From positions 19,468 to 83,467 of the forward strand of contig NZ_BMNQ01000008.1 in assembly GCF_014646635.1 (NCBI RefSeq): a stretch of 64,000 bases of DNA, written 5' to 3'. A program made the position numbers and the translations under genes. Below the pieces are notes generated by a model. The model saw only the letters and a list, made by a program, of their open reading frames with translations, made no database searches and had not been told where the DNA came from. Within the stretch, counting starts at the first letter, position 1. The number at the start of each line of letters is the position of its first letter. Below, piece after piece: positions 30,196 through 40,231 of the stretch. Source of the DNA: Lentibacillus kapialis. GTDB taxonomy: Bacteria; Bacillota; Bacilli; Bacillales; Amphibacillaceae.

Positions 30196-31572
30196 ATGGA
30201 GACTGATACGATTACAGCAATATCCACCCCTGTTGGCGAAGGGGCAATTTCAATTGTTCGCTTGAGTGGTTCGGCAGCAATCCCGGTTACCGCGAAACTG
30301 TTTGAGGGGAAAAATCTGCACGATGTAGATTCGCATACGATTCATTACGGAAAAATCATTGATCCCAATACAAATGAAATTGCTGAAGAAGTGATGGTCA
30401 CGATTATGCGGGCGCCAAAGACATTTACACGTGAGGATATTGTTGAAATTAACTGTCACGGTGGCATGGTCGCCGTTAATCGTGTGCTCGAAGTCATTCT
30501 TGAACAAGGTGTGCGGATAGCAGAACCAGGTGAGTTTACCAAACGCGCTTTCTTGCACGGGCGAATTGATTTATCTCAGGCGGAGGCGGTTATGGATTTG
30601 ATTCGGTCAAAAACCGATAAAGCCATGTCAGTTGCACTGAAACAGATGGATGGACGGCTCTCACAATTAATCGGTCGCCTCAGACAGCAATTGATTGAAA
30701 CAGTTGCACATGTTGAAGTGAATATCGATTACCCGGAATATGACGATGTTGAGGAAATGTCACACGAGATGATGCGTATAAAATCAAAAGAGGTACATGC
30801 TGAAATCGAGCATTTGCTTGAAGTTGCCAAACAAGGAAAAATATTACGTGAGGGATTGTCCACTGCCATTATTGGACGGCCGAATGTGGGTAAGTCTTCA
30901 TTGATGAATACCCTGGTTCAGGAAAATAAAGCGATTGTGACTGAAGTTCCCGGAACAACTCGTGATATAATTGAGGAGTATGTCAATGTCCGCGGTGTCC
31001 CGCTGCGACTGGTTGACACGGCTGGAATCCGCGAAACAGAAGATATTGTGGAAAGAATTGGTGTTGATCGGTCACGAAAAGTACTGGAACAATCAGATCT
31101 TATTTTATTTGTTTTAAGTTATAATGAGGAATTGACTGAAGAGGACCGAAAACTATTTAAAGCAGCACAGGGATTGGACTATATTGTAATCATCAATAAA
31201 ATGGATTTGGAACAAAAGCTTGATTTAGAAAAGGTAAATGAACTTGCCGAGGACAAACCGGTCATAACTGCCTCCCTAATTAAAGAAGAAGGAATTGATG
31301 AATTGGAATCAGCTATCTCCGAGACTTTTTTTGCTGGTGATATTGATACAGGTGACATGACATATGTTTCCAATATCCGTCATATTCAATTGCTCAAACA
31401 GGCCAAGGAAGCACTGGAAGATGCCATGAGCAGTCTTGATATGGAAATGCCGCTTGATATCGTCCAGATTGATGTCACTCGTACATGGGAGTTTTTGGGC
31501 GAAATAATAGGTGATACAGCCAGTGACAGCTTAATTGATCAGTTATTCTCACAATTTTGCTTAGGCAAATAA
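30196..31572 (+). CDS. mnmE: tRNA modification GTPase MnmE
   Basis: With MnmG it forms the 5-carboxymethylaminomethyl modification of U34 in several tRNAs. The 458-residue protein has the N-terminal tetrahydrofolate-binding domain. A central G domain is inserted in a helical domain: G1 at 227-234 (GRPNVGKS), G2/K-loop [12 protein letters not shown]3 DTAGIRE and G4 NKMD. The C-terminal catalytic cysteine is C455 in FCLGK. ATG at 30196 follows GGAGGTGAGGTA. Unlike many relatives it is separated from mnmG by more than 500 bp containing a repeat. Confidence 0.97.
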   Translation: METDTITAISTPVGEGAISIVRLSGSAAIPVTAKLFEGKNLHDVDSHTIHYGKIIDPNTNEIAEEVMVTIMRAPKTFTREDIVEINCHGGMVAVNRVLEVILEQGVRIAEPGEFTKRAFLHGRIDLSQAEAVMDLIRSKTDKAMSVALKQMDGRLSQLIGRLRQQLIETVAHVEVNIDYPEYDDVEEMSHEMMRIKSKEVHAEIEHLLEVAKQGKILREGLSTAIIGRPNVGKSSLMNTLVQENKAIVTEVPGTTRDIIEEYVNVRGVPLRLVDTAGIRETEDIVERIGVDRSRKVLEQSDLILFVLSYNEELTEEDRKLFKAAQGLDYIVIINKMDLEQKLDLEKVNELAEDKPVITASLIKEEGIDELESAISETFFAGDIDTGDMTYVSNIRHIQLLKQAKEALEDAMSSLDMEMPLDIVQIDVTRTWEFLGEIIGDTASDSLIDQLFSQFCLGK

Positions 31573-31651
31573 GAATGGTGTTAAATTCGTTTTTTTATTA
31601 GTATGGTTTTTTGTCAATTTTGTTGCTCTTTGTTAACTCTCGCAGTTGATA

Positions 31652-31965
31652 TAAACTGCGACATACTATGAAACCATATTTGAGTGCTATAATACCGCTC
31701 CGGAAACACACGCCGCTTTCCACGGAGGAGTGTATTTCCTCCGCTAAATGTGACCGAATAATTCTCAGGACCATTGAAATATTTAATTAAAAGACCACCA
31801 TCAGCGTAGGCAGATTACGAAGACTCCTGTGGGAAAAGCACGTGTCTGAAGACCCCGCAGCATTGGTTTTCCGCGAGGAGGCTGAAGCCGTGCCCACAGA
31901 AAGCGAAGTAATCTGCTGGAGCGCTTTCATAGTACTCAACCATTAACACTTACGTCGCAGTTTAT
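31652..31965. repeat. Palindromic repeat C with nested inverted repeats (mnmE-mnmG gap)
   Basis: Outer arms ATAAACTGCGAC (31650-31661) with ACTATGAAA, and TTTCATAGT with GTCGCAGTTTAT near 31965, face each other. Inner arms GCAGATTAC (31810-31818) and GTAATCTGC (31907-31915) are perfect. The core includes GACTCCTGTGGGAAAAGCAC and GTGCCCACAGAAAGCGAAG. No open frame. I recall this core as a recurring intergenic element in Bacillaceae, but cannot search here. The rest of the 31573-32107 gap shows nothing else except AT-rich sequence. Confidence 0.75.
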
Positions 31966-32113
31966 GGATTTAACGTCATAAACAACAACCTTTTAGAAAA
32001 AAGCTAAAATAAGAGCAGAGTTTTCAGGGATAAAATAAACCTTTCAGAAGCTTTTCTGAGCAGTTTGCTGAACGCGATTTAGATGATATATTACAAAAAC
32101 AGAAAGGGTGAAA

Positions 32114-34003
32114 ATGATGGTATATGATGCTGGACGCTATGATGTAATTGTTATTGGTGCCGGTCACGCTGGTGTAGAAGCAGGTGTTGCGGCAGCAAAA
32201 ATGGGCGCAAAAACGTTAATGCTGACACTGAACCTTGATATGGTTGCTTTTATGCCGTGTAATCCGTCACTCGGCGGACCTGCAAAGGGTATTGTTGTTC
32301 GTGAGGTTGACGCACTGGGTGGAGTGATGGCTAAAGTTATCGATAAAACATATATCCAGATGCGCATGCTAAATACCCGGAAAGGACCCGCAGTTCAAGC
32401 ATTGCGAGCACAAGCAGACAAACCGCTGTATATCAAAGAAATGAAACATGTACTCGAAAATCAGGAAAACCTGACTCTCAGACAAGGCATGGTCAATGAA
32501 CTGGTCATGGAAGATGGTGAATGCAAAGGGGTTATTACAGAGACAAAAGCAGTTTACTATGCTGATAATGTCATTGTGACAACTGGCACATTTATGCGTG
32601 GCAAAGTGTTGATGGGTGATCTTGAATATGAGAGTGGACCAAATAACCAGCGGGCTTCCATCAAACTTTCCGAAAACCTTGAGGAGCTTGGATTGGATAT
32701 TACACGATTTAAAACAGGAACTCCGCCGCGCGTGAACAGTCACTCAATTGATTATTCCAGAACTGAGATTCAGCCGGGAGACGAAAAGCCACAAAGTTTT
32801 TCATATGAAACGACAGAATATATTACAGATCAGATTCCGTGCTGGCTGACGTATACGAATGAATTTACACATCGGCTCATTAACGATAATTTGTCATCGT
32901 CTGCTATGTATTCCGGTATGAAGCGGGGCACAGGACCGCGTTACTGCCCGTCAATTGAAGATAAGATTGTCAGGTTTAATGATAAACCCCGTCATCAGGT
33001 CTTTCTTGAGCCCGAAGGAAGGGATACGGAGGAAGTATATGTTCAAGGCCTATCAACATCACTTCCCGAATATATTCAGCATGATATGGTGAAAACAGTG
33101 CCAGGACTGGAAAATGCTGAAATCATGCGCGGTGGATATGCCATTGAATATGATGCAGTTATTCCGACACAATTATGGCCAACAATGGAAGTGAAAAATA
33201 TCCCAGGGTTGTTTACAGCTGGTCAAATTAACGGTACCTCAGGTTATGAAGAAGCGGCAGCACAAGGAATTATGGCTGGTATTAATGCCGGAGCAAAAAT
33301 AGTCGGCAAAGAGCCATTGATTCTTGATAGATCTCGCGCATATATTGGAGTTCTGATAGATGATTTGGTTACCAAAGGAACCAAAGAACCATATCGTCTT
33401 CTGACATCCAGAGCTGAATACCGGCTATTGTTGCGTCATGATAATGCTGACTTGCGTTTAACTGAAATTGGTTATGACTACGGCTTAATAACTGACGAAC
33501 GTCATGATCAATTTATTGAGAAGCAGCGTCTTGTCGAGCAGCAAAAGAAACGGCTTGAAAAAATAATTATCAAACCGGAAAAGCCTGTTCAGCAAATGTT
33601 GGAAAATGCCGGCGGTTCACAATTAAAAGAAGCCGTGAAAGCATATGATATGCTGAAGCGTCCAGAAGTGACGTATCATATGCTGGAAGATGTCATTGAA
33701 ACAGATAACCGTTTGCCCAATATTGTCAAAGAACAGGTTGAAATCCAAATCAAATATGAAGGCTATATTAAAAAGGCGAATGAACAAGTGGATCGTATGC
33801 TAAAAATGGAAAATAAAAAAATTCCAAATAACATTGATTATGATGATATAGACGGCATTGCCTATGAAGCAAAGGAAAAACTTAAAAAGGTACGTCCACT
33901 ATCCGTCGGTCAAGCATCACGCATAGCAGGGGTTAACCCGTCAGACGTATCCATTCTGCTTGTGTATATTGAGCAAGGAAAAGTTGCCCGTGTAGCCAAC
34001 TAA
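32114..34003 (+). CDS. mnmG: tRNA uridine-5-carboxymethylaminomethyl modification enzyme MnmG
   Basis: The FAD-dependent partner of MnmE. The 629-residue protein begins with the dinucleotide-binding motif [11 protein letters not shown]. It carries family signatures [17 protein letters not shown] and [13 protein letters not shown], and the C-terminal MnmE-binding region [16 protein letters not shown] place the start at ATG 32114 after AAAGGGTGAAA; GTG 32108 and ATG 32117 are alternatives. rsmG follows after 19 bases. Confidence 0.97.
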   Translation: MMVYDAGRYDVIVIGAGHAGVEAGVAAAKMGAKTLMLTLNLDMVAFMPCNPSLGGPAKGIVVREVDALGGVMAKVIDKTYIQMRMLNTRKGPAVQALRAQADKPLYIKEMKHVLENQENLTLRQGMVNELVMEDGECKGVITETKAVYYADNVIVTTGTFMRGKVLMGDLEYESGPNNQRASIKLSENLEELGLDITRFKTGTPPRVNSHSIDYSRTEIQPGDEKPQSFSYETTEYITDQIPCWLTYTNEFTHRLINDNLSSSAMYSGMKRGTGPRYCPSIEDKIVRFNDKPRHQVFLEPEGRDTEEVYVQGLSTSLPEYIQHDMVKTVPGLENAEIMRGGYAIEYDAVIPTQLWPTMEVKNIPGLFTAGQINGTSGYEEAAAQGIMAGINAGAKIVGKEPLILDRSRAYIGVLIDDLVTKGTKEPYRLLTSRAEYRLLLRHDNADLRLTEIGYDYGLITDERHDQFIEKQRLVEQQKKRLEKIIIKPEKPVQQMLENAGGSQLKEAVKAYDMLKRPEVTYHMLEDVIETDNRLPNIVKEQVEIQIKYEGYIKKANEQVDRMLKMENKKIPNNIDYDDIDGIAYEAKEKLKKVRPLSVGQASRIAGVNPSDVSILLVYIEQGKVARVAN

Positions 34004-34022
34004 CTGCTTAAGGAGCCATTTC

Positions 34023-34739
34023 ATGAAATCAGAACAATTTGTCGATGCTTTAAGTGAACAGGGAATTGAATTGAATGAAAAACAAAAAGAGCAATTTGCT
34101 GATTATTTTCAAATTCTGGTGGAGTGGAATGAAAAAATAAACTTAACCACTTTAACAGGCGTAGAAGATGTGTATTTGAAACACTTTTATGACTCTATTT
34201 CAGCTGCATTTTATCACGATTTTACAGGAAACGTGATGATATGTGATGTGGGTGCTGGGGCAGGGTTCCCCAGTATCCCGCTTAAAATATGTTTTCCCGA
34301 CATAAGTGTGACCATAGTCGATTCATTGCAAAAACGGATTAATTTTCTAAATCAATTGGGAGAACAACTGAGTCTTAAAAATGTTGCTTTTTATCATGAT
34401 CGAGCTGAAAATTTTGGAAGGAAAAAACAATTCAGGGAATCGTTTGATATTGTCACTTCCCGGGCCGTTGCCCGTATGTCAGTATTGAGTGAATTATGTT
34501 TGCCACTCACAAAGAAAAATGGCTGGTTTATCGCGATGAAAGGATCTCAGGCTGAAGATGAGTTAAATGATGGTCAAAATGCCGTGAACGTATTAGGTGG
34601 CGAGCTGGATAAAATGCATACATTTCGCTTACCTGAAGAAAATAGTGAGCGGTCTATTATATCTATACATAAAAACCGAATTACACCTAAGAAATATCCG
34701 CGAAAGCCGGGTTTGCCAAATAAAAGCCCGATTACTTAG
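34023..34739 (+). CDS. rsmG: 16S rRNA (guanine(527)-N7)-methyltransferase
   Basis: RsmG methylates G527 of 16S rRNA using S-adenosylmethionine. The 238-residue protein has [11 protein letters not shown], the SAM motif [28 protein letters not shown] and [12 protein letters not shown], all characteristic. The start at 34023 follows AAGGAGCC. Loss of this gene gives low-level streptomycin resistance in other bacteria. It is in an operon with mnmG. Confidence 0.97.
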   Translation: MKSEQFVDALSEQGIELNEKQKEQFADYFQILVEWNEKINLTTLTGVEDVYLKHFYDSISAAFYHDFTGNVMICDVGAGAGFPSIPLKICFPDISVTIVDSLQKRINFLNQLGEQLSLKNVAFYHDRAENFGRKKQFRESFDIVTSRAVARMSVLSELCLPLTKKNGWFIAMKGSQAEDELNDGQNAVNVLGGELDKMHTFRLPEENSERSIISIHKNRITPKKYPRKPGLPNKSPIT

Positions 34740-34874
34740 CCTTTTCTATTTGTTAACCTGAAAGATTATTTGGTGATTTCATACTCATTCAGAAATATAT
34801 ATGATAAAATAACAATAGGATTTGCCGGATTGATGGATTATAAGTTTCCTCAAAAAATAATAGCCTTCATAAAT

Positions 34875-34890
34875 TGTTTCACGTGGAACA
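34875..34890 (+). promoter_or_regulatory. parS: parS site 1
   Basis: TGTTTCACGTGGAACA, the exact reverse complement of the consensus TGTTCCACGTGAAACA. It lies in the rsmG-noc gap, where origin-proximal parS sites also occur in B. subtilis. It is the loading site for Spo0J (ParB). Confidence 0.97.
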
Positions 34891-34983
34891 ATGTTAGTTG
34901 TGATGATATATGACTTTTTCGTTATTTAATAGGGAATTCAGCAGGTTTGTAGTGAAAGAACATGATTATAAAGGTGGTGTTAG

Positions 34984-35847
34984 GTGGTGGTAAGGCCTTT
35001 AAACCGAATTTTTGGTATGGGCGGTAAAAATGAATCCGTACCAGAGGAAGAAAACTACCATCCGGATGAGGTAACCGAAATTGCTGTTGAAAAAATAGAA
35101 CCAAATAGATTCCAGCCAAGAGCTGTGTTCAATGAAGAAAAAATAAGCGAATTGGCCCAAACAATCCTGACACATGGCATGATTCAGCCAATAGTTGTCC
35201 GAAGGCTGGAAAATGAAGAAAAATATGAGCTTATTGCTGGAGAACGCAGATGGCGGGCAGCACAAACGTTAGAATGGGAAAAAATCCCCGCGATCATCCG
35301 CACCATGACAGATACTGAAATTGCCTCTGTTGCGTTAATTGAAAACCTACAGCGTGAAGAATTAACAGTAATTGAAGAGGCTAGTGCCTATGCAAGGCTC
35401 TTGGAACTGCACGATTTGACACAGGAGGCACTAGCACAGCGGCTCGGAAAAAATCAGTCAACCATCGCCAATAAATTAAGGTTGTTAAAGCTTCCTGAAC
35501 AAGTGCAAAATGCAGTATTGGATAAACAAATAACAGAAAGACACGCAAGGGCATTAATTAAAATAAATGACCCAGCAAAACAAGAGGAAATGCTAAAAAA
35601 AATTCTGGGTAACGATTTAAATGTAAAGCAGACTGAAGAACAGATAGAGAAAATGAACCAGCCTGAAGGAAAACAAATGAAAAAAAAGCCTAAGCGGAAG
35701 GGTGTTAACAAGGATGTCCGAATCGCCATGAATACAATCCGCCAATCTCTGAATATGGTTTCTGATACAGGAATCGATGTAGAGACAAATGAAGAGGAAC
35801 TTGATGAGTTTTATCAAATAACAATTAAAATACCAAAGAAGAATTAA
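34984..35847 (+). CDS. noc: Nucleoid occlusion protein Noc
   Basis: Noc is a ParB-like CTPase that binds Noc-binding sites around the chromosome and blocks FtsZ assembly over the nucleoid. The 287-residue protein has an amphipathic membrane-binding N-terminus ([12 protein letters not shown]). The CTP motif GERRWRA is at 86-92, with [14 protein letters not shown] and the helix-turn-helix [21 protein letters not shown] basic linker follows. The start is GTG at 34984 (or 34987), after AAAGGTGGTG. Its full-length agreement with Noc and position before soj-spo0J separate it from Spo0J. Confidence 0.96.
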   Translation: MVVRPLNRIFGMGGKNESVPEEENYHPDEVTEIAVEKIEPNRFQPRAVFNEEKISELAQTILTHGMIQPIVVRRLENEEKYELIAGERRWRAAQTLEWEKIPAIIRTMTDTEIASVALIENLQREELTVIEEASAYARLLELHDLTQEALAQRLGKNQSTIANKLRLLKLPEQVQNAVLDKQITERHARALIKINDPAKQEEMLKKILGNDLNVKQTEEQIEKMNQPEGKQMKKKPKRKGVNKDVRIAMNTIRQSLNMVSDTGIDVETNEEELDEFYQITIKIPKKN

Positions 35848-35870
35848 TATATACCATCATATACTAAAAC

Positions 35871-35908
35871 ACCATTCATCTTTTAAAGGCTTAAGATGGG
35901 TGGTTTTT
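35871..35908 (+). terminator. Terminator of noc
   Basis: ACCATTCATCTT and AAGATGGGTGGTTTTT form a stem around a 10-base loop with a T-run, shortly after the noc stop. Confidence 0.8.
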
Positions 35909-36056
35909 AAATCCATAAATTCTACAAAGCAGTAAGAGCTTGGAATGGTTTGTTAATCTATATATTGTAGCTAGTTTTTTGAAAAAATATCTTTTTAATA
36001 GGTGCTTGTTTAAAAAAGTGATAGAATATAACTATAGATGTTAGGTAGGTGACAAC

Positions 36057-36830
36057 ATGGGAAAAATAATAGCCATTGCTAATCAAAAGGGTGGCGTTGG
36101 AAAAACAACATCAGCAGTAAACTTGAGTGCAGGTCTTGCTCAACTAAAAAATAGAGTGCTGGTCGTTGATATTGACCCTCAGGGTAATGCTACCAGTGGC
36201 TTAGGTATCAGCAAAGCCGACATGGATCAGTGTATCTATAATGTTTTGGTGGAAGATTTACCTGCCGAACAAGTTTGTGTACCGACTCAAATTGAAAATT
36301 TGGATATGATACCTGCAACTATTCAACTTTCGGGTGCTGAAATTGAACTCGTTTCTACAATCTCACGTGAAGTTCGACTTAAAAAGGCACTCGAAGACCT
36401 TAAAGAGCAGTATGATTATATCATTATTGATTGTCCGCCCTCTTTAGGTCTTCTTACCATTAATGCCTTGACATCAGCAGATACGGTGCTTATTCCTGTT
36501 CAATGTGAATATTATGCATTGGAAGGATTAAGCCAATTATTGAATACGATCCGATTAGTCCAAAAACACCTGAATAAGACGCTAATGATTGAAGGTGTTT
36601 TGTTGACAATGCTTGATGCACGGACGAATTTGGGCATCCAAGTTATTGAGGAAGTTAAAAAGTATTTTCAGGATAAAGTATATCAGTCAGTCATCCCGAG
36701 AAGTATTCGCCTGGGAGAAGCGCCAAGTCATGGACAACCTATTCTGAAGTATGATCCGAAATCAAAGGGCGCTGAAGTATATCTTGAATTAGCAAAGGAA
36801 GTGGTCGGTAATGGCGAAAGGGTTGGGTAA
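36057..36830 (+). CDS. soj: Chromosome partitioning ATPase Soj (ParA)
   Basis: A deviant Walker ATPase that works with Spo0J in origin segregation and regulates DnaA. The 257-residue protein has KGGVGKTT at 11-18, DIDPQGNATSGLG, and IIDCPPSLGLLTINAL. The ATG at 36057 follows TAGGTAGGTGACAAC. Its end overlaps the start of spo0J by 20 bases, so translation is coupled. Confidence 0.97.
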   Translation: MGKIIAIANQKGGVGKTTSAVNLSAGLAQLKNRVLVVDIDPQGNATSGLGISKADMDQCIYNVLVEDLPAEQVCVPTQIENLDMIPATIQLSGAEIELVSTISREVRLKKALEDLKEQYDYIIIDCPPSLGLLTINALTSADTVLIPVQCEYYALEGLSQLLNTIRLVQKHLNKTLMIEGVLLTMLDARTNLGIQVIEEVKKYFQDKVYQSVIPRSIRLGEAPSHGQPILKYDPKSKGAEVYLELAKEVVGNGERVG

Positions 36831-37650
36831 AGGAATTAATGCGTTTTTTCCGCCTGAACTTGAAGAAGAGACGGATGACATTATTCAGGAAATTCCCGTG
36901 AATGAGTGCCGTCCAAATCCTTATCAACCGAGAAAAACCTTTCATGCAGATGCTATTGAAGAATTAAAGAATTCAATTCTAGAGTATGGTATTGTCCAGC
37001 CGTTAATCGTAAGAAAAAGTATCAAAGGCTATGAAATCATAGTTGGGGAACGGCGTTTTCGCGCTGCTAAAGAAGCGGATTTGAAAACAATTCCAGCTGT
37101 TGTTAAAGATCTATCAGATGACAAAATGATGGAAGTAGCCCTGCTGGAAAATTTACAGCGTGAAGATTTAACAGCTATTGAAGAAGCGTATGCTTACCAG
37201 AACTTAATGAATGAACTCGGCATTACACAGGATGAATTATCGAGACGCCTCGGGAAAAGCCGGTCTCACATTGCGAATATTGTCCGTCTCCTCTCGCTCC
37301 CGGAACAAGTGGTAGCCTATATTAACAACGGTGAGTTGTCAATGGGGCACGGTCGGGCGCTTCTTGGTGTAAAAGATAAAGATAAAGTGATTCCGCTTGT
37401 TAATAAAATCCGCCATGAAAAATTAAATGTGCGCCAGGTTGAACAATTGATTACGCAGATGAATGAGAAACCGTCTAAGAAGAAAGAAAAACCAAAGAAA
37501 GATATCTTTTTACAAGAATATGAGTCTGTATTGCGTGACCGACTGGGTACAGCAGTTTCTATCAATCGGGGAAAACGAAAAGGTAAAATTGAGATTGAAT
37601 TTTATTCAAACGAAGATTTGGATCGTATATTGGACACGCTGGAAAAATAA
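36811..37650 (+). CDS. spo0J: Chromosome partitioning protein Spo0J (ParB)
   Basis: A CTP-dependent DNA clamp that loads at parS, spreads, and recruits SMC. The 279-residue protein starts MAKGLGKGI, the Soj-stimulating N-terminus. The CTP motif GERRFRA is at 79-85, then ENLQREDLTAIEEA and the parS-reading helix-turn-helix (QDELSRRLGKSRSHIANIVRLL). A basic linker and C-terminal dimer domain follow. Two perfect parS sites lie within 2.5 kb on either side. Confidence 0.97.
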   Translation: MAKGLGKGINAFFPPELEEETDDIIQEIPVNECRPNPYQPRKTFHADAIEELKNSILEYGIVQPLIVRKSIKGYEIIVGERRFRAAKEADLKTIPAVVKDLSDDKMMEVALLENLQREDLTAIEEAYAYQNLMNELGITQDELSRRLGKSRSHIANIVRLLSLPEQVVAYINNGELSMGHGRALLGVKDKDKVIPLVNKIRHEKLNVRQVEQLITQMNEKPSKKKEKPKKDIFLQEYESVLRDRLGTAVSINRGKRKGKIEIEFYSNEDLDRILDTLEK

Positions 37651-37657
37651 TGAAGGA

Positions 37658-37696
37658 AAGACTGACTCTATGAGCGAAAAATGGTCAGTCTTTTTC
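37658..37696 (+). terminator. Terminator of soj-spo0J
   Basis: AAGACTGACT and GGTCAGTCTTTTTC form a stem around a 15-base loop. Confidence 0.85.
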
Positions 37697-37707
37697 TTTA
37701 TAGTGCG

Positions 37708-37823
37708 TGTTCAAAAAGGAGGATAAAAAGGACCAAGAAGTTCGAGACGGCGCAGTTTCGAGCAGCGGAGAAACAAGCCAACGAAGAAATTCGAAGTGTC
37801 ATGTTTACCGGACTTTTTGAACA
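37708..37823 (+). repeat. MITE-like repeat B, copy 2 (116 bp)
   Basis: TGTTCAAAAAGGAGGATAA at the left end and GACTTTTTGAACA at the right. It is the inverted counterpart of the 29.8 kb copy without the roughly 30-base central insert. It begins 11 bases after the spo0J terminator. Confidence 0.8.
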
Positions 37824-37831
37824 ACCTCTTA

Positions 37832-37907
37832 TAACATCAGAAAGTATAAATTATGGATGACCTTATAAGAAACGTCAGTATTCGCTATAAGACGGGCGAA
37901 TGCCGCG
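37832..37907 (+). repeat. Hairpin repeat A
   Basis: TAACATCAGAAAGTATAAAT, TATGGATGACCTTATAAGA, then GTATTCGC-TATAAGACGG-GCGAATGC. The stem keeps a G-U pair where other copies have G-C. It directly follows repeat B. Confidence 0.8.
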
Positions 37908-37945
37908 TGATTCTATTCTAGTCCAATAATAAAAGGATGTTAAAT

Positions 37946-39100
37946 ATGATATATTTTGATCAGGCAGCATCGTCTCATCCCAAACCATCGGCAGTAGGGG
38001 AAGCGATGCTCTATGCATTAAATGAGATAGGTGCCAATCCTGGTAGAGGCGGCCATAAATTAGCTAAAAAAGCGGCAAATCTAATATCTGAAACCAGAGA
38101 AACCGCATCTCGTATTTTTGGTTGCAGCAACCCCAAGAAAGTATTGTTTTATCACAATGCAACAGCTGCTTTGAATCAGGCAATAAAAGGAATGTCATGG
38201 GTCAAGGGAGACCATATTATTGCAACAACTTTTGAGCATAATTCGATACGAAGACCACTTGAAAGTCTTAAAAAGCAGTATGGTCTAAACATTACATATG
38301 TATCTTGGTGTGGGGATGAGACAAGTTTTTTGCATCGGATTAAACAATCTATTAAACCTGAAACCAAACTAATTGCAGCAACACATGCTTCCAATGTGAC
38401 TGGAGCTGTTATTCCTGTTGAAAAAATTGCATTATCTGCCAAACAGCATGATATACCTTTACTTGTTGATGCATCACAGACCGCCGGGCACAAAATGCTG
38501 CATATGAAAAACGCGGGAATCGACATGATGGCTATTCCGGGCCATAAGGGGTTATTAGGTCCTCAAGGGACAGGCATGTTGTTAGTCGAAGGTGACATCG
38601 ATTTATACCCATTGAATCACGGCGGGACCGGCTATTTTTCCGAAAGTCCTGATCAGCCGTCACAGTGGCCTGAAAAGCTGGAAAGTGGAACATTAAACAC
38701 GCCGGGTATCGCAGGACTTAACGCTGCGATGAAGTCATATGAGGCACGTGATGCCGAAAATGTTCCACGTGAAACAATTTTGAGTCAGGTCGTATTGAAA
38801 GGCCTGAAGAAGATTGAAGGAATCACATGCTATGGGCCTGATATTCAGGAAGAACGTATGCCCATTGTGGGGTTTAATGTTTCAGATATTCCATCCCAGG
38901 AGATCGCAATGATCCTTGATTCATACTATAATATAGCTGTCCGAGCGGGGCTTCATTGCAGTCCTTTGACACATGAAACGTTAAACACAACTGAACAAGG
39001 TGTCGTCAGGGCTAGTTTTAGCATGTATAATACAGAAGAAGAAGTTGTGCAGTTTTTGCAGGTTATACAAGAAATCGCAGAATCTTATAAAACCTTGTAA
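37946..39100 (+). CDS. Class V aminotransferase / cysteine desulfurase-like protein
   Basis: A 384-residue PLP enzyme of the NifS/SufS superfamily (the EF2568-like group). It has D175 in LLVDASQTAGH, the PLP lysine K201 in AIPGHKGLLGPQGTG, and C338 in AGLHCSPLTHE, the position of the persulfide cysteine. A desulfurase or selenocysteine-lyase-like role is likely, but there is no sulfur-acceptor partner next to it. The start is ATG 37946 after AAAGGATG; an ATG three codons upstream overlaps that site. A perfect parS lies inside the gene, encoding N-V-P-R-E-T. Confidence 0.88.
   Translation: MIYFDQAASSHPKPSAVGEAMLYALNEIGANPGRGGHKLAKKAANLISETRETASRIFGCSNPKKVLFYHNATAALNQAIKGMSWVKGDHIIATTFEHNSIRRPLESLKKQYGLNITYVSWCGDETSFLHRIKQSIKPETKLIAATHASNVTGAVIPVEKIALSAKQHDIPLLVDASQTAGHKMLHMKNAGIDMMAIPGHKGLLGPQGTGMLLVEGDIDLYPLNHGGTGYFSESPDQPSQWPEKLESGTLNTPGIAGLNAAMKSYEARDAENVPRETILSQVVLKGLKKIEGITCYGPDIQEERMPIVGFNVSDIPSQEIAMILDSYYNIAVRAGLHCSPLTHETLNTTEQGVVRASFSMYNTEEEVVQFLQVIQEIAESYKTL
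38761..38776 (+). promoter_or_regulatory. parS: parS site 2, inside the aminotransferase gene
   Basis: TGTTCCACGTGAAACA, a perfect 16-base consensus, in opposite orientation to site 1 and about 3.9 kb from it. Confidence 0.97.
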
Positions 39101-39130
39101 GATGTAAGATCATAAGATGGAGATGGACTA

Positions 39131-39835
39131 ATGGCCCTATTTGGAACGATTGTTAATGCGCTTTGTATAATAGCAGGAAGTCTGGTTGGAGTCTTTTTTA
39201 CGAAAATTCCGGAACGATATAAAGAAACAGTCATGCATGGCATTTCACTGGCGGTTATCTTAATAGGCGTCCAGATGGCATTGGAAACGGAATCGATTAT
39301 TGTTGTGTTACTAAGTTTATTGACCGGTGCTATTATAGGCGAATTCGTACATCTTGAAGAAGGACTTAACCGGATGGGTAACTGGATAGGCAGTAAAATT
39401 ACGACTACAAATGATAATTTTAGTGTTGCGCAAGGATTTATCACAGCATCACTCGTTTTTGTGATTGGCGCTTTGTCAGTTATCGGTGCATTGGATAGTG
39501 GCTTGCGCGGAGACCATGAAGTGCTAATAACAAAAGGAGTCATCGATGGTTTTGTTGCTCTTGTGTTGACAACAACACTCGGATTCAGTGTTGTTTTGTC
39601 AGTTATTCCGGTTGTTATTTATCAGGGTACGATTGCCTTGCTTGCGACATATATTAATCAATGGATACCTGAATCAATTTTAAATGGACTTATTGGGGAA
39701 CTGACAGCAGTCGGTGGTCTACTGATTATGGCTATCGGCTTGAATTTATTAAAAATTGTTCAAATAAGAGTCGGTAATTTACTTCCGGCAATTGTGACGG
39801 TTGGAGTCGTCTATTACATTTATTTGTTGTTTTAA
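39131..39835 (+). CDS. DUF554 family membrane protein
   Basis: A 234-residue protein of about seven membrane helices. It starts with GTIVNALCIIAGSLVG and has FVIGALSVIGALDSGLRGDHEVLITKGVIDGF in the middle, the pattern of DUF554 (B. subtilis YdfK). Function is unknown. It begins 30 bases after the aminotransferase and may share its transcript. Confidence 0.88.
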   Translation: MALFGTIVNALCIIAGSLVGVFFTKIPERYKETVMHGISLAVILIGVQMALETESIIVVLLSLLTGAIIGEFVHLEEGLNRMGNWIGSKITTTNDNFSVAQGFITASLVFVIGALSVIGALDSGLRGDHEVLITKGVIDGFVALVLTTTLGFSVVLSVIPVVIYQGTIALLATYINQWIPESILNGLIGELTAVGGLLIMAIGLNLLKIVQIRVGNLLPAIVTVGVVYYIYLLF

Positions 39836-40202
39836 GATGAAGCTGATTTTTAAGCTTTTTGTATCATTCGTTAGGTTTTACTCTTGCAGTTGAAATACGA
39901 TATAGTGTAAGGCTTCTTTCATTCTGAATACGAGAAGCGTTTAAGACGGTTAGGCAATACACTTCGCTTTTCATGGACACGACCTCAGCCTCCCCGGGAA
40001 GCAAAGAACACTTTCCTCGAAAAAGGAAACCACTTTTCGGCGGGTACTCTGAGCGAGCTGTTACAAGCAGGTAACAGGTGAACAAAGATTTAGTGACTCC
40101 CAAGAAGCGCCAAATCAAGAGACCACCAGTTCTTATTAGGTTGACGAGCATGTGTATGTTGCTGCGGGATTAAATAACAACGAAAAACAGTCAATATGAA
40201 AG
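39836..40202. repeat. Gap with a degenerate copy of repeat C
   Basis: The stretch about 39958-39998 (CACTTCGCTTTTCATGGACA, then CGACCTCAGCCTCCCCGG) resembles the reverse complement of one half of the 31.8 kb repeat C. The other half has diverged. No gene or promoter stands out in the rest of the gap. Confidence 0.45.
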
Positions 40203-40204
40203 CC

Positions 40205-40231
40205 CTTGCCGTTTCGGGCAGGGGTTTTTAT
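40205..40231. terminator. Hairpin at the 3' end of yyaC
   Basis: CCCTTGCC, loop GTTTC, GGGCAGGGG with TTTTT on the plus side. It overlaps the last bases of minus-strand yyaC. The T-run better suits a plus-strand transcript from the DUF554 side. Confidence 0.55.
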
